A DNA stretch of 64,000 nucleotides from Nonomuraea aurantiaca (GTDB lineage Bacteria; Actinomycetota; Actinomycetes; Streptosporangiales; Streptosporangiaceae), in NCBI RefSeq assembly GCF_020215705.1, contig NZ_JAIWNB010000032.1, positions 1-64,000 on the forward strand, given 5' to 3'. Numbering within the stretch: the stretch's first letter is position 1; every line of letters starts with the position of its first letter. The position numbers and the translations under genes were made by a program. The notes beneath the pieces were generated by a model. The model did no database searches, had not been told where the DNA came from, and was given only the letters and a program-made list of their open reading frames with translations. Of this stretch, positions 39,100 through 48,316 are shown piece by piece.

Positions 39100-41361
39100 T
39101 CATTCCCCCTGTGCGGCGAATCCGTCGCCGACGCAGGCGGCCAGCTGCAGGTAGGCCTCCCTGGTCGGTTCCTGGAGCCGTTCGAGGTCGATCTCGGCGC
39201 CTTCCTCCAGATGCGGGTCGTACGGCACGCGGATCACCGCGCGGCACCGCGCCGCGAAGTGGGCCTCCAGCTTGGAGATGTCGACCGCCGACTTCGAGCG
39301 CGGCCGGACGCTGCAGAGCACCACGGTCGCCTCCCGGACCAGGTTGCCGTAGTGGTGCGCCTCCAGCCAGTCGAGCGTCGCCGACGCGGCCCTGGCGCCG
39401 TCCACGGACGGCGAGCTGACCAGCACGATCTGGTCGGCGAGGCCGAGCACGCCGCCCATGGCCGAGTGGAGCAGGCCGGTGCCGCAGTCGGTGATGCAGA
39501 TCGAGTAGAAGTTCTCCAGCACCTGTGAGACGGCCTGGTAGTCGGCGCCGCTGAACGCCTCGGACACCGACGGGTCACGGTCCGACGCGAGCACCTCCAG
39601 CCGCGAAGGCGCCTGCGAGGTGAACGCCCTGATGTCCACGTACCTCTTGACCTGGTTGCTCTCGTTGAGCAGGTCGCGTACGGTCGCCGAGGTCTCCAGG
39701 GTGAGCTTGTCGGACAGCGTCCCGCGGTCGGGGTTCGCGTCGACCGCGATCACCCGATCGCCGCGCATCGCGGCGAGGGTGGCGCCCAGGCCGACCGTGG
39801 TCGTGGTCTTGCCGACACCGCCCTTGAGACTCAGTACGGCCACGCGGTGGTGGCCGGTGGCGACCGGGGTGCGGGCCCTGGACAGCAGCTCGCGGCGGCG
39901 GCGGACCTCTGGCGGCTCGCCCGGCTTGATCCAGCCGCCCGACGCCTTGTAGATCAGGCGGCGCCAGCCCTTGGAGGGGGCGTTGCGGCGGCCGCGCAGG
40001 AGCGACTCGGGGTCGAGGCTGTCGGCCGTGGGCCTGCCGGTGATCGGGGGGCGGGGCGGGGCGTTGAAGACCGGCACGGGGGCGGGGCGGCGGCGCGGAG
40101 CTGGGGGCTCTGGCTCTTCAAAGGCGCGCGGCTCTTCAAAGGTGCGCGGCTGCTCGTAGGCGCGGTCCTGGTCGTAGGAGCGTGGCTGGTCCCACGAGCG
40201 GGCCTGCTCGTGGGAACGGTCCTGCTTGAAGGTGCGGTCCTGCTCGAAAGAACGGTCGGGTTCGTAGGAGCGGTCCTGCTCATACGGCTTCGGCTCGTCG
40301 AACGGACGGGACGGCGGCTTCGGCTCGTCGAAGGCGCGGGAGGGCGGCTTCGGCTCATCGAGGGTCCGCGGCTCCTCGAAGGCGCGCGGCTGCGACGGCT
40401 GGTCGAGGGCCGATGGCTTGTCCAGGGCGGACGGCTTGTCGAAGGCGGACGGCTGGTCGACGGCCGGGGGCTTGTCGGCGGCCGGCGGCTTGTCGAAGGT
40501 CAGCGGCAGATCGAAGCTCAGCGGCTTGTCGAAGCCGGGCTTGTTGAAGAGCGGCTTCTCGGACGCGGGCTGGTCGAAGGCAGGCTGGTCGAAGGCAGGC
40601 GGGTCGAACGCGGGCGGCGTGTCGAACGCGGGCGGCTTCTCGAAGCTCAGCGGCTTGTCGAAGGTCAGCGGGACCTCCAGCCGTGGCTCCGTGGCGTCCT
40701 CCGCGGGCGGCTGCTCGAAGGTGTTCAGAGGGGGCTCCTCGGCCTTGTCCCCCTTGTCGGCCTTCTCGGCCGGGCGCGGCTCGTCGAACGTCTCCGCCGG
40801 ACGCGACCACTCCGGCGGCACGGGCCAGGCGGACTTCGTCTCCTCCTCCGCCTCCTCGGCCACCGGCTTCTTCGCCGGCTCCGGGAACGACAGCAGCGAG
40901 TAGGAGTCGGTGTCGTCGGGCCGGGGCAGCGGCTTGAGCGGCGCCAGGAACCCGTCGTCGGCCTTGCCCAGGCTCACCGGCGGCGAGACGGGCTGAGCCT
41001 CGTCCTTCTTGCCGAGATCCTGCCTGCCGAGATCTCTCGTGCCGAGGTCCTGCCTGCCGAGGTCCTGCCTGCCGAAGTCCTGCTTGCCGAGGTCCGTCGT
41101 ACCGGCCGGCTGGTTCCGCCCGTCGGCGAACTCCTCCCCGGGCGCCGTGCCGTACACGGAGTCGACCGCGGCCCTGAACAGCGGCGTCGGCGTCTCGTGT
41201 TGGCTCGGCACCGAGAGCCAAGGGTCCTGGGGGTACGGCGAAGCGACGGAGTCCTCCGAGGCAGAGGCGCTGACCGAGATCGGAGCCTCTTCCGTCTCCT
41301 TGATCGCGTCCAGCCAGGCCAGCTGTTCCTCGAGAGATTCCTCTCGATCGTGTCTTGCCAC
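39100..41361 (-). CDS. ParA/MinD-type ATPase with long repetitive disordered N-terminus
   Basis: 753 aa from GTG 41361, with AGGGGGAG upstream. Residues 1-440 are low-complexity: units such as GRQDLG, FDKP/FDQPAF and DRSxEQ repeat many times. Residues 495-753 are the ATPase: deviant Walker A VLSLKGGVGKTTTTVGLG, VIAVDANPDRG, and LVSSPSVDGA. It resembles the EspI/MinD-like ATPases of actinobacteria and may work at the membrane or on the nucleoid. Because of the repeat codons the antisense strand is also open over nearly the whole gene. Confidence 0.85.
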   Translation of the reverse strand: MARHDREESLEEQLAWLDAIKETEEAPISVSASASEDSVASPYPQDPWLSVPSQHETPTPLFRAAVDSVYGTAPGEEFADGRNQPAGTTDLGKQDFGRQDLGRQDLGTRDLGRQDLGKKDEAQPVSPPVSLGKADDGFLAPLKPLPRPDDTDSYSLLSFPEPAKKPVAEEAEEETKSAWPVPPEWSRPAETFDEPRPAEKADKGDKAEEPPLNTFEQPPAEDATEPRLEVPLTFDKPLSFEKPPAFDTPPAFDPPAFDQPAFDQPASEKPLFNKPGFDKPLSFDLPLTFDKPPAADKPPAVDQPSAFDKPSALDKPSALDQPSQPRAFEEPRTLDEPKPPSRAFDEPKPPSRPFDEPKPYEQDRSYEPDRSFEQDRTFKQDRSHEQARSWDQPRSYDQDRAYEQPRTFEEPRAFEEPEPPAPRRRPAPVPVFNAPPRPPITGRPTADSLDPESLLRGRRNAPSKGWRRLIYKASGGWIKPGEPPEVRRRRELLSRARTPVATGHHRVAVLSLKGGVGKTTTTVGLGATLAAMRGDRVIAVDANPDRGTLSDKLTLETSATVRDLLNESNQVKRYVDIRAFTSQAPSRLEVLASDRDPSVSEAFSGADYQAVSQVLENFYSICITDCGTGLLHSAMGGVLGLADQIVLVSSPSVDGARAASATLDWLEAHHYGNLVREATVVLCSVRPRSKSAVDISKLEAHFAARCRAVIRVPYDPHLEEGAEIDLERLQEPTREAYLQLAACVGDGFAAQGE

Positions 41362-41475
41362 CGTGTTTCTCCCCCTGGTGGGTGTAAAGGGGCAGCAAAT
41401 ACATTGCAGGTTAACGCCATGACTCGCGGCAGTGGTCGCCAACCTATAACTTCCTTGCCCGGCTACGGTGATTGC

Positions 41476-42432
41476 ATGCGAGCCATCGAGATCATCAGGC
41501 CCGGACCACCAGAGGTTCTGGAGTGGCGCGAGGTGCCGGATCCGCGCCCTGACCGGGGGGAAGTCCTCATCGACGTGGTGGCCGCCGGGGTCAACCGGGC
41601 CGACCTCCTTCAACGCCAGGGATTTTACGATCCGCCTCCCGGCGCGCCTCCGTACCCCGGACTGGAGGTCTCCGGCGTGGTGGCCGAGATCGGCGAGGAC
41701 GTGGAGCATGTCACGCCGGGAGACGAGGTGTGCGCGCTGCTGGCCGGAGGTGGCTACGCCGAGCGGGTGGCCGTGCCGTGGCAGCAGGTGATGCCCGCGC
41801 CCGAGGGCGTGCGGCTGGTCGAGGTGGCCGGGCTGCCCGAGGTGGCGTGCACGGTCTGGTCCAACGTGTTCATGACCGCCCGGCTGCGACGCAGCGAGAC
41901 GCTGCTGGTGCACGGCGGGGCGAGCGGGATCGGGACGTTCGCCATCCAGCTGGCCAAGGCGTTCGGGTCGCGGGTGGCCGCGACGGCCGGGTCGGCGGCG
42001 AAGCTGGACCGCCTCAAGGAGCTGGGCGCCGACGAGACGGTCGACTACCACGAGGAGGACTTCGCCGAGCGGGTGGCGGCCGACGTGATCCTCGACATCA
42101 TCGGCGCCAAATACCTGTCCAGAAATATCCAGGCACTCCGTACGGGCGGCCGGCTGGTGATCATCGGGCTGCAGGGTGGCGCCAAGGCCGAGATCGACCT
42201 GGGCGCCCTGATGGGCAAGCGGGCGTCCGTCCACGGCTCCACACTGCGCGCCCGCCCGGCCGACGAGAAGGGCGTCATCGTGCGCGGCGTCGTCGACAAC
42301 GTGTGGCCGCTGATCAGCGCGGGTGCCGTCCGCCCTGTGGTGTACGCGGAGGTGCCCATGGCGGAGGCGGCGGAGGCTCACCGAATGATGGAATCGGGAC
42401 AGCACATCGGCAAAATCCTGCTAGTACGGTGA
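41476..42432 (+). CDS. NAD(P)H quinone oxidoreductase (QOR-like)
   Basis: 318 aa zinc-less MDR protein of the PIG3-type. Motifs: GVNRADLLQRQGFYDPPPGA, PGLEVSGVVAEIG, NADPH-binding LLVHGGASGIGTFAIQLAKA, and the last HRMMESGQHIGKILLV. ATG 41476 starts it; six bases after the end begins bpa. It would reduce quinones with NADPH in the cytoplasm. Confidence 0.92.
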   Translation: MRAIEIIRPGPPEVLEWREVPDPRPDRGEVLIDVVAAGVNRADLLQRQGFYDPPPGAPPYPGLEVSGVVAEIGEDVEHVTPGDEVCALLAGGGYAERVAVPWQQVMPAPEGVRLVEVAGLPEVACTVWSNVFMTARLRRSETLLVHGGASGIGTFAIQLAKAFGSRVAATAGSAAKLDRLKELGADETVDYHEEDFAERVAADVILDIIGAKYLSRNIQALRTGGRLVIIGLQGGAKAEIDLGALMGKRASVHGSTLRARPADEKGVIVRGVVDNVWPLISAGAVRPVVYAEVPMAEAAEAHRMMESGQHIGKILLVR

Positions 42433-42437
42433 GTGTT

Positions 42438-42953
42438 ATGAATGCTGAGGACAACAACACCCCCCACATCGTGGTGGTGGGCCCGGACTTCCAAGGTCAG
42501 GGCGATAACGGCGAGGATGAGCGCTCGGTGACGAACCTCGTCGAGCAGCCCGCCAAGGTGATGCGCATCGGCAGCATGATCCGGCAGCTTCTCGAAGAGG
42601 TCCGGGCGGCTCCTCTCGACGAGGCCAGCCGTAAGCGGTTGAAGGAGATCCACGAGTCGTCCATAAAGGAGCTCGAGGACGGCCTGGCCCCCGAGCTGGT
42701 CGATGAGCTGGAACGGCTGTCGCTGCCCTTCACCGACGAAAACGGCACGCCGCCCAGCGAGGCCGAGCTGCGCATCGCGCACGCCCAGCTCGTGGGATGG
42801 CTCGAAGGGTTGTTCCACGGCATCCAGACGACGCTGTTCGCGCAGCAGATGGCGGCGCGCGCCCAGTTGGAGCAGATGCGCAGGGCGCTGCCCGGCGTGC
42901 CCCACGGTGACGACTCGCAGCGGCCGCACGGCGGCTCCGGCCCCTACCTGTAA
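42438..42953 (+). CDS. bpa: bacterial proteasome activator Bpa
   Basis: 171 aa, DUF2587 family. It would form the ATP-independent ring that opens the 20S proteasome gate and feeds damaged proteins to it. Typical core: VRAAPLDEASRKRLKEIHES, LAPELVDELERLSLPF and EAELRIAHAQLVGWLEGLFH. The C-terminal tail that docks into the proteasome is GPYL here, where the mycobacterial protein has GQYL; the penultimate Tyr is kept. It follows the oxidoreductase by five bases and overlaps the HAD gene by ten bases at the 3' ends. Confidence 0.95.
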   Translation: MNAEDNNTPHIVVVGPDFQGQGDNGEDERSVTNLVEQPAKVMRIGSMIRQLLEEVRAAPLDEASRKRLKEIHESSIKELEDGLAPELVDELERLSLPFTDENGTPPSEAELRIAHAQLVGWLEGLFHGIQTTLFAQQMAARAQLEQMRRALPGVPHGDDSQRPHGGSGPYL

Positions 42954-43750
42954 AGCTCTTCGAGTACGAGCGCGACACCGTCGTCATTGTTGGCCGCCGT
43001 CACATGATCCACGGCGGCCAGCACGTCGGGGTGCGCGTTGGCGACCGCGTAGGACGTACCTGCCCAGCCCAGCATGGGCAGGTCATTTGGCATGTCACCG
43101 AACGCCACCACCTGTGACGGTTTGATCTCGTGCCGTGCGGCGAGCGCGGCCAGGGCTGTGGCCTTCGTCACGCCGTGGGCGCTCATCTCGATCAGCCCTC
43201 GGCCACTGGAGTGCGTGGGGGTCACCAGATGTCCCACGAGCCCGCACACGGCCTCGTGCAGCGGGTCGGGAGCCATGTCCGGGTGCAGGGCCAGCAGCTT
43301 GGCGCAGGGCCGTGAGGTCAGCGTCGCCGCGCCGACGCGGAGGCCGCCGATGGCCTTGCTGTCCCAGCCGCCGAGTGGGAAATCGGACTCATGCGCAAAA
43401 CCACCTTCATACTCGACCGAAAATGCGAGTTCGGGCACGTTCGCTCTTAGCTGAGCGACGACTTGCTCCAGTACCTCGACCGTGATGAGGTGAGATTCCA
43501 CTATCTGTTCGGTATGCAGATCGTAGATCAGTGCGCCGTTTGCACAGATTGCCAACCCTCGGTGACGCACCGCACCCGCCACGCTGCTCATCCATCTCGG
43601 CGGGCGACCCGTGACGAACACGAGCATGGCACCAGTTTCTTCGACTCTCGCGAACGCCGCTGCCGTACGGGGAGAGACGGTTCCGTCGGTCCGCAGAGCG
43701 GTTCCGTCGAGGTCGGTGGCCACAAGACGCGGCGTTGCAAGGCTTCGCAT
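42944..43750 (-). CDS. Cof-type HAD-family phosphatase
   Basis: 268 aa. HAD motif I RLVATDLDGTALRTDG with nucleophile Asp, motif II FVTGRPPRWM, and motif III/IV FGDMPNDLPML. A cytoplasmic sugar-phosphate phosphatase is the usual role. Convergent with bpa. Start ATG 43750 has no strong ribosome site. Confidence 0.93.
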   Translation of the reverse strand: MRSLATPRLVATDLDGTALRTDGTVSPRTAAAFARVEETGAMLVFVTGRPPRWMSSVAGAVRHRGLAICANGALIYDLHTEQIVESHLITVEVLEQVVAQLRANVPELAFSVEYEGGFAHESDFPLGGWDSKAIGGLRVGAATLTSRPCAKLLALHPDMAPDPLHEAVCGLVGHLVTPTHSSGRGLIEMSAHGVTKATALAALAARHEIKPSQVVAFGDMPNDLPMLGWAGTSYAVANAHPDVLAAVDHVTAANNDDGVALVLEELYR

Positions 43751-43973
43751 AACAGGTTCCAGTTTGCCCGGTCATGCCGCCGGCCAGAAATCTTCCTAGG
43801 GACGGGAACACCAACGCGCCAGAATGGTGTTAGATGTGATGGCGTTGTATTAGCTGATCCCGTAGTGAAAACCAGCATGACTTTGTCTGAGCCACCCCGG
43901 GTGCTTGCTGTACGACACACCGGGACTCGCGAGGTGCGGGTCCCATAGATTCACATCCTGAGGGAGAGCTTTT

Positions 43974-44177
43974 ATGGCTCAGGGAACCGTCAAGTGGTTC
44001 AACGCCGAGAAGGGCTTCGGCTTCATCGCCCCGGACGGCGGTGCGCCGGACGTGTTCGTGCACTTCTCCGAGATCGTCGGCAACGGCTACCGCAGCCTTG
44101 AAGACGGCCAGCGGGTCGAGTTCGAGATCACGCAGGGACAGAAGGGGCCCCAGGCCTCGCAGGTCCGTGCCATCTGA
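43974..44177 (+). CDS. cspA: cold-shock protein (CspA family)
   Basis: 67 aa. RNP1 GFGFIAP (with FGFIAPDGG) and RNP2 VFVHFSEI are intact, with the start MAQGTVKWFNAEK. It is an RNA chaperone. GGGAGAGC lies six bases upstream. The 200-bp upstream region is gene-free and contains a hairpin-forming GGGAC...GTCCC near 43922-43944, possibly a regulated leader. Terminator follows. Confidence 0.96.
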   Translation: MAQGTVKWFNAEKGFGFIAPDGGAPDVFVHFSEIVGNGYRSLEDGQRVEFEITQGQKGPQASQVRAI

Positions 44178-44193
44178 CCTGTAGCAGCGAGAC

Positions 44194-44229
44194 AGACCGG
44201 GGTTCGCTTCCAGCGGGCCTCGGTCTTTC
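44194..44229 (+). terminator. terminator after the cold-shock gene
   Basis: AGACCGGGG pairs with CCTCGGTCT (one mismatch) around a 15-base loop, then TTT. Confidence 0.75.
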
Positions 44230-44334
44230 GCATTCCTGGGCTCTCTCCCGGCCCGTGGTGACAGGCCGGTCACAGGTGTGACTCAACTCACACAGACGTC
44301 GAACCACTGATCCTCCACCGCCATCGGCCCATAT

Positions 44335-45558
44335 ATGAGGTACGCGTGGCTATGTCACCCAGCGACCTTGGTCGCCGCGTTCGTGCTGCTACTCAACGAC
44401 TGTCTGTTCGAGCACGTCTGGCCCCGGCTGGCCTGGCGTGCGCACCGGAGGAGCCTGGCAAGCCCCTCAGAGCGCCTGACAGCGCCGCTGGAGCGTCGGG
44501 CGGATCATTGGTGGCTTCTGGGGCTCTTGGAGCGTCTGGCTGGACTTCCGGAGCGTCTGAGGGGGTTCCGCGCACGGCTGAAGAGGCCCTCGGAGCGGTG
44601 GCGGGTGGTGGCGATTGTGCCGTTGGCCCTGTTCGCCATGGCGGCGGCCGCTGAGCCGCCTTCCGTGGTCGACTCCGTACAGGTGGACGGAGATCAGATC
44701 ATCGTGCTGATCGCCGGCCGCGATCAGGGCGCCGCCACAGGGATCTCCTCCGTGGACGGCGGGGTCACCTGGTCCGAGTACTACGGCAGGCAGGTGCGGG
44801 TGCGGCCGCCGCAGACCGCCGCCTGCGTGCCCGGACAGCCGCAGCGGTGCTACCAGGTGCTTCCCGGGCGGCCGGCGGTCGCCGAGTCCGACGACGGGGG
44901 CAAGACGTGGCGGCCCTCCTGGAGCCTGTCGGACGATCAGTACGACCGGTTGGCCAGGCGGTACTCCACGGCCGGGCCCAGGTCCCTGGCGCTGGCCGTA
45001 CAGGCTCGGCCCGGAGGCCATGTCGTGGTGGTCGCCAACGGACTCGACGGCGTGCTCGTACGGGACGTGGAAGGAACGTGGCGGCGCGAGGGGTGGCCGG
45101 AGCCGCTCGCGTCCGGCGGGGAGGAGACGGCGAACCTGGATCCCGAACAGCGCGTGGCGCTGGTCCTCGCCGCCCTGACGCTGCTCGGCGCCGTCGGCAC
45201 GGGGATGCGGCGGCTCGGCGGCGTCTACGCCGTGTCCGCGTTGGTGGTGTGCGTGCGGCTGTACGCCATGCTCGGCGCGGACCGCGATCCGGCGGCCGGC
45301 GTGACAGTGCTCGGGGCCATGGTCTGCTTCCTCGTCGCCATCGCCGGGCAGGCCAGGGGTGTGGCGGTGGCCGTCGGGTTGGGGGCGGCGCCGCTGGTGT
45401 ACGCGGCCGTGTACATGCCCTTCTACGGCTGGGCCCACGGGATGCCGGGCTCGTACGCCGTGGCGGTGGGGGCCGCTGTCGTCATGACGGCGGGAGTGGT
45501 GGCGGCGAGCGGCGCGCTCATCAGACGCGACCTCCGTCGCCGGACGGCCACCTACTGA
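44335..45558 (+). CDS. hypothetical membrane protein with a BNR-like external domain
   Basis: 407 aa. N-terminal helix (ATLVAAFVLLLNDCLFEHVW) resembles the start of a family of actinobacterial membrane proteins, but the next ~60 residues are basic and low in complexity. A second helix (about 100-118) is followed by an external beta-rich part with two Asp-box-like motifs (SSVDGGVTWSEYY; ESDDGGKTWRPSW), then about five C-terminal helices from residue 275. Function unknown. Start at ATG 44335 is the earliest in frame and lacks a clear ribosome site, so the first 70 residues are uncertain. Confidence 0.65.
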   Translation: MRYAWLCHPATLVAAFVLLLNDCLFEHVWPRLAWRAHRRSLASPSERLTAPLERRADHWWLLGLLERLAGLPERLRGFRARLKRPSERWRVVAIVPLALFAMAAAAEPPSVVDSVQVDGDQIIVLIAGRDQGAATGISSVDGGVTWSEYYGRQVRVRPPQTAACVPGQPQRCYQVLPGRPAVAESDDGGKTWRPSWSLSDDQYDRLARRYSTAGPRSLALAVQARPGGHVVVVANGLDGVLVRDVEGTWRREGWPEPLASGGEETANLDPEQRVALVLAALTLLGAVGTGMRRLGGVYAVSALVVCVRLYAMLGADRDPAAGVTVLGAMVCFLVAIAGQARGVAVAVGLGAAPLVYAAVYMPFYGWAHGMPGSYAVAVGAAVVMTAGVVAASGALIRRDLRRRTATY

Positions 45559-45560
45559 CC

Positions 45561-45578
45561 GCCTGAGCCGGCTCAGGC
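45561..45578. terminator. 18-bp palindrome between convergent genes
   Basis: GCCTGAGCCGGCTCAGGC is exactly symmetric, just after the stop of the membrane protein and 27 bp from the end of serS. The left half recurs at 45586-45595. Confidence 0.5.
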
Positions 45579-45604
45579 CCCAATCGCCTGAGCCGGCAGT
45601 GGGT

Positions 45605-46867
45605 CTACTTGGGCGGTTCCAGGACGTCGAGGCCGACATACGGGCGCAGCGCCTCGGGCACCACGACCGAGCCGTCGGCCTGCTGGTGGTTCTCCAGGAT
45701 CGCGACCATCCAGCGGGTGGTCGCCAGCGTGCCGTTGAGCGTGGCCAGGTGCTGGGGCTTGCCGTCCTTGTCGCGGTAACGGACGCCCAGCCGGCGGGCC
45801 TGGAACTCGGTGCAGTTGGACGTGGAGGTCAGCTCGCGGTAGCGCCCCTGGGTGGGGATCCACGCCTCGCAGTCGAACTTGCGCGCCGCCGACATCCCCA
45901 GGTCTCCGGCCGCCGTGTCGATGACGCGGTAGGGCACCTCGATCTTGGCGAGCATGTCGCGCTCCCAGGCGAGCAGCCGCTGGTGCTCCTCGCGCGCCTC
46001 CTCGGGGCGTACGTAGGAGAACATCTCCACCTTGTCGAACTGGTGGACACGGATGATCCCGCGAGTGTCCTTGCCGTAGGAGCCGGCCTCCCGGCGGAAG
46101 CACGACGACCAGCCCGCGTAGCGGAGCGGCAGCTCGCCCACGCCCAGGATCTCCTGGGCGTGGTAGCCCGCCAGCGCCACCTCCGAGGTGCCGACCAGGT
46201 AGAGGTCGTCCTCGGGCAGGCGGTAGATCTCCTTGTCGTGGGCCACGTGGAAGCCGGTGCCCTGCATGGTCTCCGGCTTGACCAGCACCGGAGTGATCAT
46301 CGGGGTGAACCCGTTGGCGATCGCCTGCTGCATGGCCATGTTGAGCAGGCCGAGCTGCAGGCGCGCGCCGACGCCCTTGAGGAAGTAGAACCGCGAGCCG
46401 GACACCTTGGCGCCGCGCTCCATGTCGATGGCGCCGAGCAACTCGCCCAGCTCCAGGTGGTCCTTCGGCTCGAAGTCGAACACGCGGGGCTCGCCATAGG
46501 TCTCGAGCACGACATAGTCGTCCTCGCCGCCGTGGGGCGCGTCCTCGTCGACGATGTTGGGCACCGACTGCACGAGCTCGTCGAGCTCGGCGCCCAGCGT
46601 CTCGGCCTCCGCCTCGGCGGCCTTGACCTGGCCGGCCAGGTCCTTGGCCCGCTGAAGCAGCGCGGCCTTCTCCTCGCCCTGCGCCTTGGAGACCGACTTG
46701 CCCAGACTCTTCTGCTCGGCGCGCAGAGACTCGAACGAGGTCAGCGCGGCGCGGCGGCGCTCATCGAGGTCGAGCAGCGTGTCGACGATCGAGTCGTCCT
46801 CGCCGCGGGCACGCTGCGAGGCCCGTAGCCGGTCGGGATGCTCACGAAGGGTACGCAGGTCAATCAC
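45605..46867 (-). CDS. serS: seryl-tRNA synthetase
   Basis: 420 aa class II synthetase charging tRNA-Ser. N-terminal coiled-coil arm (residues 30-100, with EEKAALLQRAKDLAGQVKAA) binds the long variable arm; class II motifs are seen around VGTSEVALAGYHAQEILG, CFRREAGSYGKDTRGIIRVH (motif 2) and NGTLATTRWMVAILENHQQA (motif 3). Length and start ATG 46867 are normal. Directly after pheA on the same strand. Confidence 0.97.
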   Translation of the reverse strand: MIDLRTLREHPDRLRASQRARGEDDSIVDTLLDLDERRRAALTSFESLRAEQKSLGKSVSKAQGEEKAALLQRAKDLAGQVKAAEAEAETLGAELDELVQSVPNIVDEDAPHGGEDDYVVLETYGEPRVFDFEPKDHLELGELLGAIDMERGAKVSGSRFYFLKGVGARLQLGLLNMAMQQAIANGFTPMITPVLVKPETMQGTGFHVAHDKEIYRLPEDDLYLVGTSEVALAGYHAQEILGVGELPLRYAGWSSCFRREAGSYGKDTRGIIRVHQFDKVEMFSYVRPEEAREEHQRLLAWERDMLAKIEVPYRVIDTAAGDLGMSAARKFDCEAWIPTQGRYRELTSTSNCTEFQARRLGVRYRDKDGKPQHLATLNGTLATTRWMVAILENHQQADGSVVVPEALRPYVGLDVLEPPK

Positions 46868-46908
46868 GGATAAAGGCTACCGGCGCCCGGCTACCGCCCG
46901 CCTCAGGA

Positions 46909-47835
46909 TTAGACGCGCCCAGCGCGGATTCGCGCCAGCCACTCTCCCGCCTCGGCGAACTCGGGATCGGCCGTGCCCTTCTTGATCTGCGGCGCGACAC
47001 CGTCGGCACGCGGGTAGCTGCCCAGGAAGCGCACATCGCCGCAGATGCGGTGCAGGCCCGAGATCGCCTCGCCCACGCGCGCGTCGGCGACGTGCCCCTC
47101 GAAGTCGAAGTGGAAGAAATAACGGCCGATGCCGCCGCCGGTGGGCCGCGACTCGATGCGGGTCAGGTTGACCCCGCGTACGGAGAACTCCGTCAGCATC
47201 TCCAGCAGCGCGCCCGGGTGGTCGTCGGCCAGGAAGACGACGAGCGTGGTGCGGTCGTAGCCGGTCGGCGCGGGCAACGCTCCCCCACGGCTCACCCGTA
47301 CGAACCTCGTCACGGTGTCGTTGCGGTCGCCGATGTCGTCGGCGAGCTCCACCAGCCCGTAGTGCTCGCCCGCGATGCGCGCGGCGATGGCCGCGTCGTA
47401 CGGCGAGCCGGGCAGCGCGACCTCCTGAGCCGCGGCGGCCGTCGAAGGCGCCGCCACCACGACCGCGTCGGGCAGCTCCCGGGCGCAGAACGCGCGGCAC
47501 TGCGTGATGGCCGCGGGATGCGTGTAGACCCGCTTGATGTGCACGATCTCGGTGTCGGGCCGGGCCAGCAGCGAGAAGCGCACCGGCAGCAGCAGCTCCG
47601 CCGTGATCAGCAGCGGCTCGCCCCAGGCGAACTCGTCGAGCGTCGTGGTGATCGCGCCCTCGATCGAGTTCTCCAGCGGGACGACCGCGCCGTCGGCCTC
47701 ACCGTTGCGGGCGGCGGCCAAAGCGGCGCTGACGTTGGCGCGGGGCAGACGCTCGGCTTCGGGCGCGAGGAGCCGCAGGGCCTCTTCGGTGAAAGTGCCT
47801 TCCGGTCCGAGATAGGCGAGTCTGGGCATGCTCAC
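46909..47835 (-). CDS. pheA: prephenate dehydratase
   Basis: 308 aa. Catalytic PDT domain begins RLAYLGPEGTFTEEALRLL and has FVRVSR-like sequence at TVTRFVRVSRGG; the C-terminal ACT domain carries the ESRP motif in LTRIESRPTGGGIGRYFFHF for Phe feedback. It makes phenylpyruvate in phenylalanine synthesis. GTG 47835 or ATG 47829 may start it. Confidence 0.96.
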   Translation of the reverse strand: MSMPRLAYLGPEGTFTEEALRLLAPEAERLPRANVSAALAAARNGEADGAVVPLENSIEGAITTTLDEFAWGEPLLITAELLLPVRFSLLARPDTEIVHIKRVYTHPAAITQCRAFCARELPDAVVVAAPSTAAAAQEVALPGSPYDAAIAARIAGEHYGLVELADDIGDRNDTVTRFVRVSRGGALPAPTGYDRTTLVVFLADDHPGALLEMLTEFSVRGVNLTRIESRPTGGGIGRYFFHFDFEGHVADARVGEAISGLHRICGDVRFLGSYPRADGVAPQIKKGTADPEFAEAGEWLARIRAGRV

Positions 47836-47878
47836 AGAGTATCCGCAGGTAGTCGGGTAGTACGGACCTTTTCTCTCT

Positions 47879-48295
47879 TTACCATCTGCCCGCCTGCGCG
47901 TCGATCAGCGGGCCGTGACCCAGCCTGGCCGCTCGCACCGCCTGCTCCTCCTCCGGGGACAGCGGCTCCTCTCCCTTGCCGCTCACCACCGGTCGCACGT
48001 AGGTGCGGGTCTCGGTCCGTCCGTTGATCGAGGTCAGCACGATGCCGTCACCCAGTCCGTTGATCATCGCGATCGAGAACGACAACCGCCCGGTCATCTC
48101 CTCCAGCGCGTCGTAACGGCACACGGCCACGTCCCGGATGGCCTTGAGATCGCCCTTGCCCTCGCTCGTCTGCATGACCAGCGTCTGCCGGCACTCGTCA
48201 AAGGCGGCCCTGGCCTGCTTGAGCGCTCTGTAACCAATGGTCACGCCACTCGCCCCGGCAACGAGGCCCACCAGGACCCATACGGTAATCAGCAC
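47879..48295 (-). CDS. DUF4446 protein
   Basis: 138 aa, one N-terminal membrane helix (ITVWVLVGLVAGASGVTIGY), then the conserved VAVCRYDALEEMTGRLSFSI and GIVLTSINGRTETRTYVRPV typical of DUF4446. Function unknown; it lies upstream of pheA and serS on the same strand, as seen in related genomes. Confidence 0.9.
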   Translation of the reverse strand: MLITVWVLVGLVAGASGVTIGYRALKQARAAFDECRQTLVMQTSEGKGDLKAIRDVAVCRYDALEEMTGRLSFSIAMINGLGDGIVLTSINGRTETRTYVRPVVSGKGEEPLSPEEEQAVRAARLGHGPLIDAQAGRW

Positions 48296-48316
48296 GTAAC
48301 AGAGGGTAATCGGTCG

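Noticed and set aside
39847..41475. Long open frame on the plus strand antisense to the ParA-like gene
   Set aside because: It consists of VEGxRL-type repeats that mirror the FDKP repeats of the real gene, has no family, and the true gene has a good ribosome site and ATPase motifs.
43751..43973. Cold-shock riboswitch upstream of cspA
   Set aside because: A hairpin is visible but nothing identifies a known leader class, so I only mention it.
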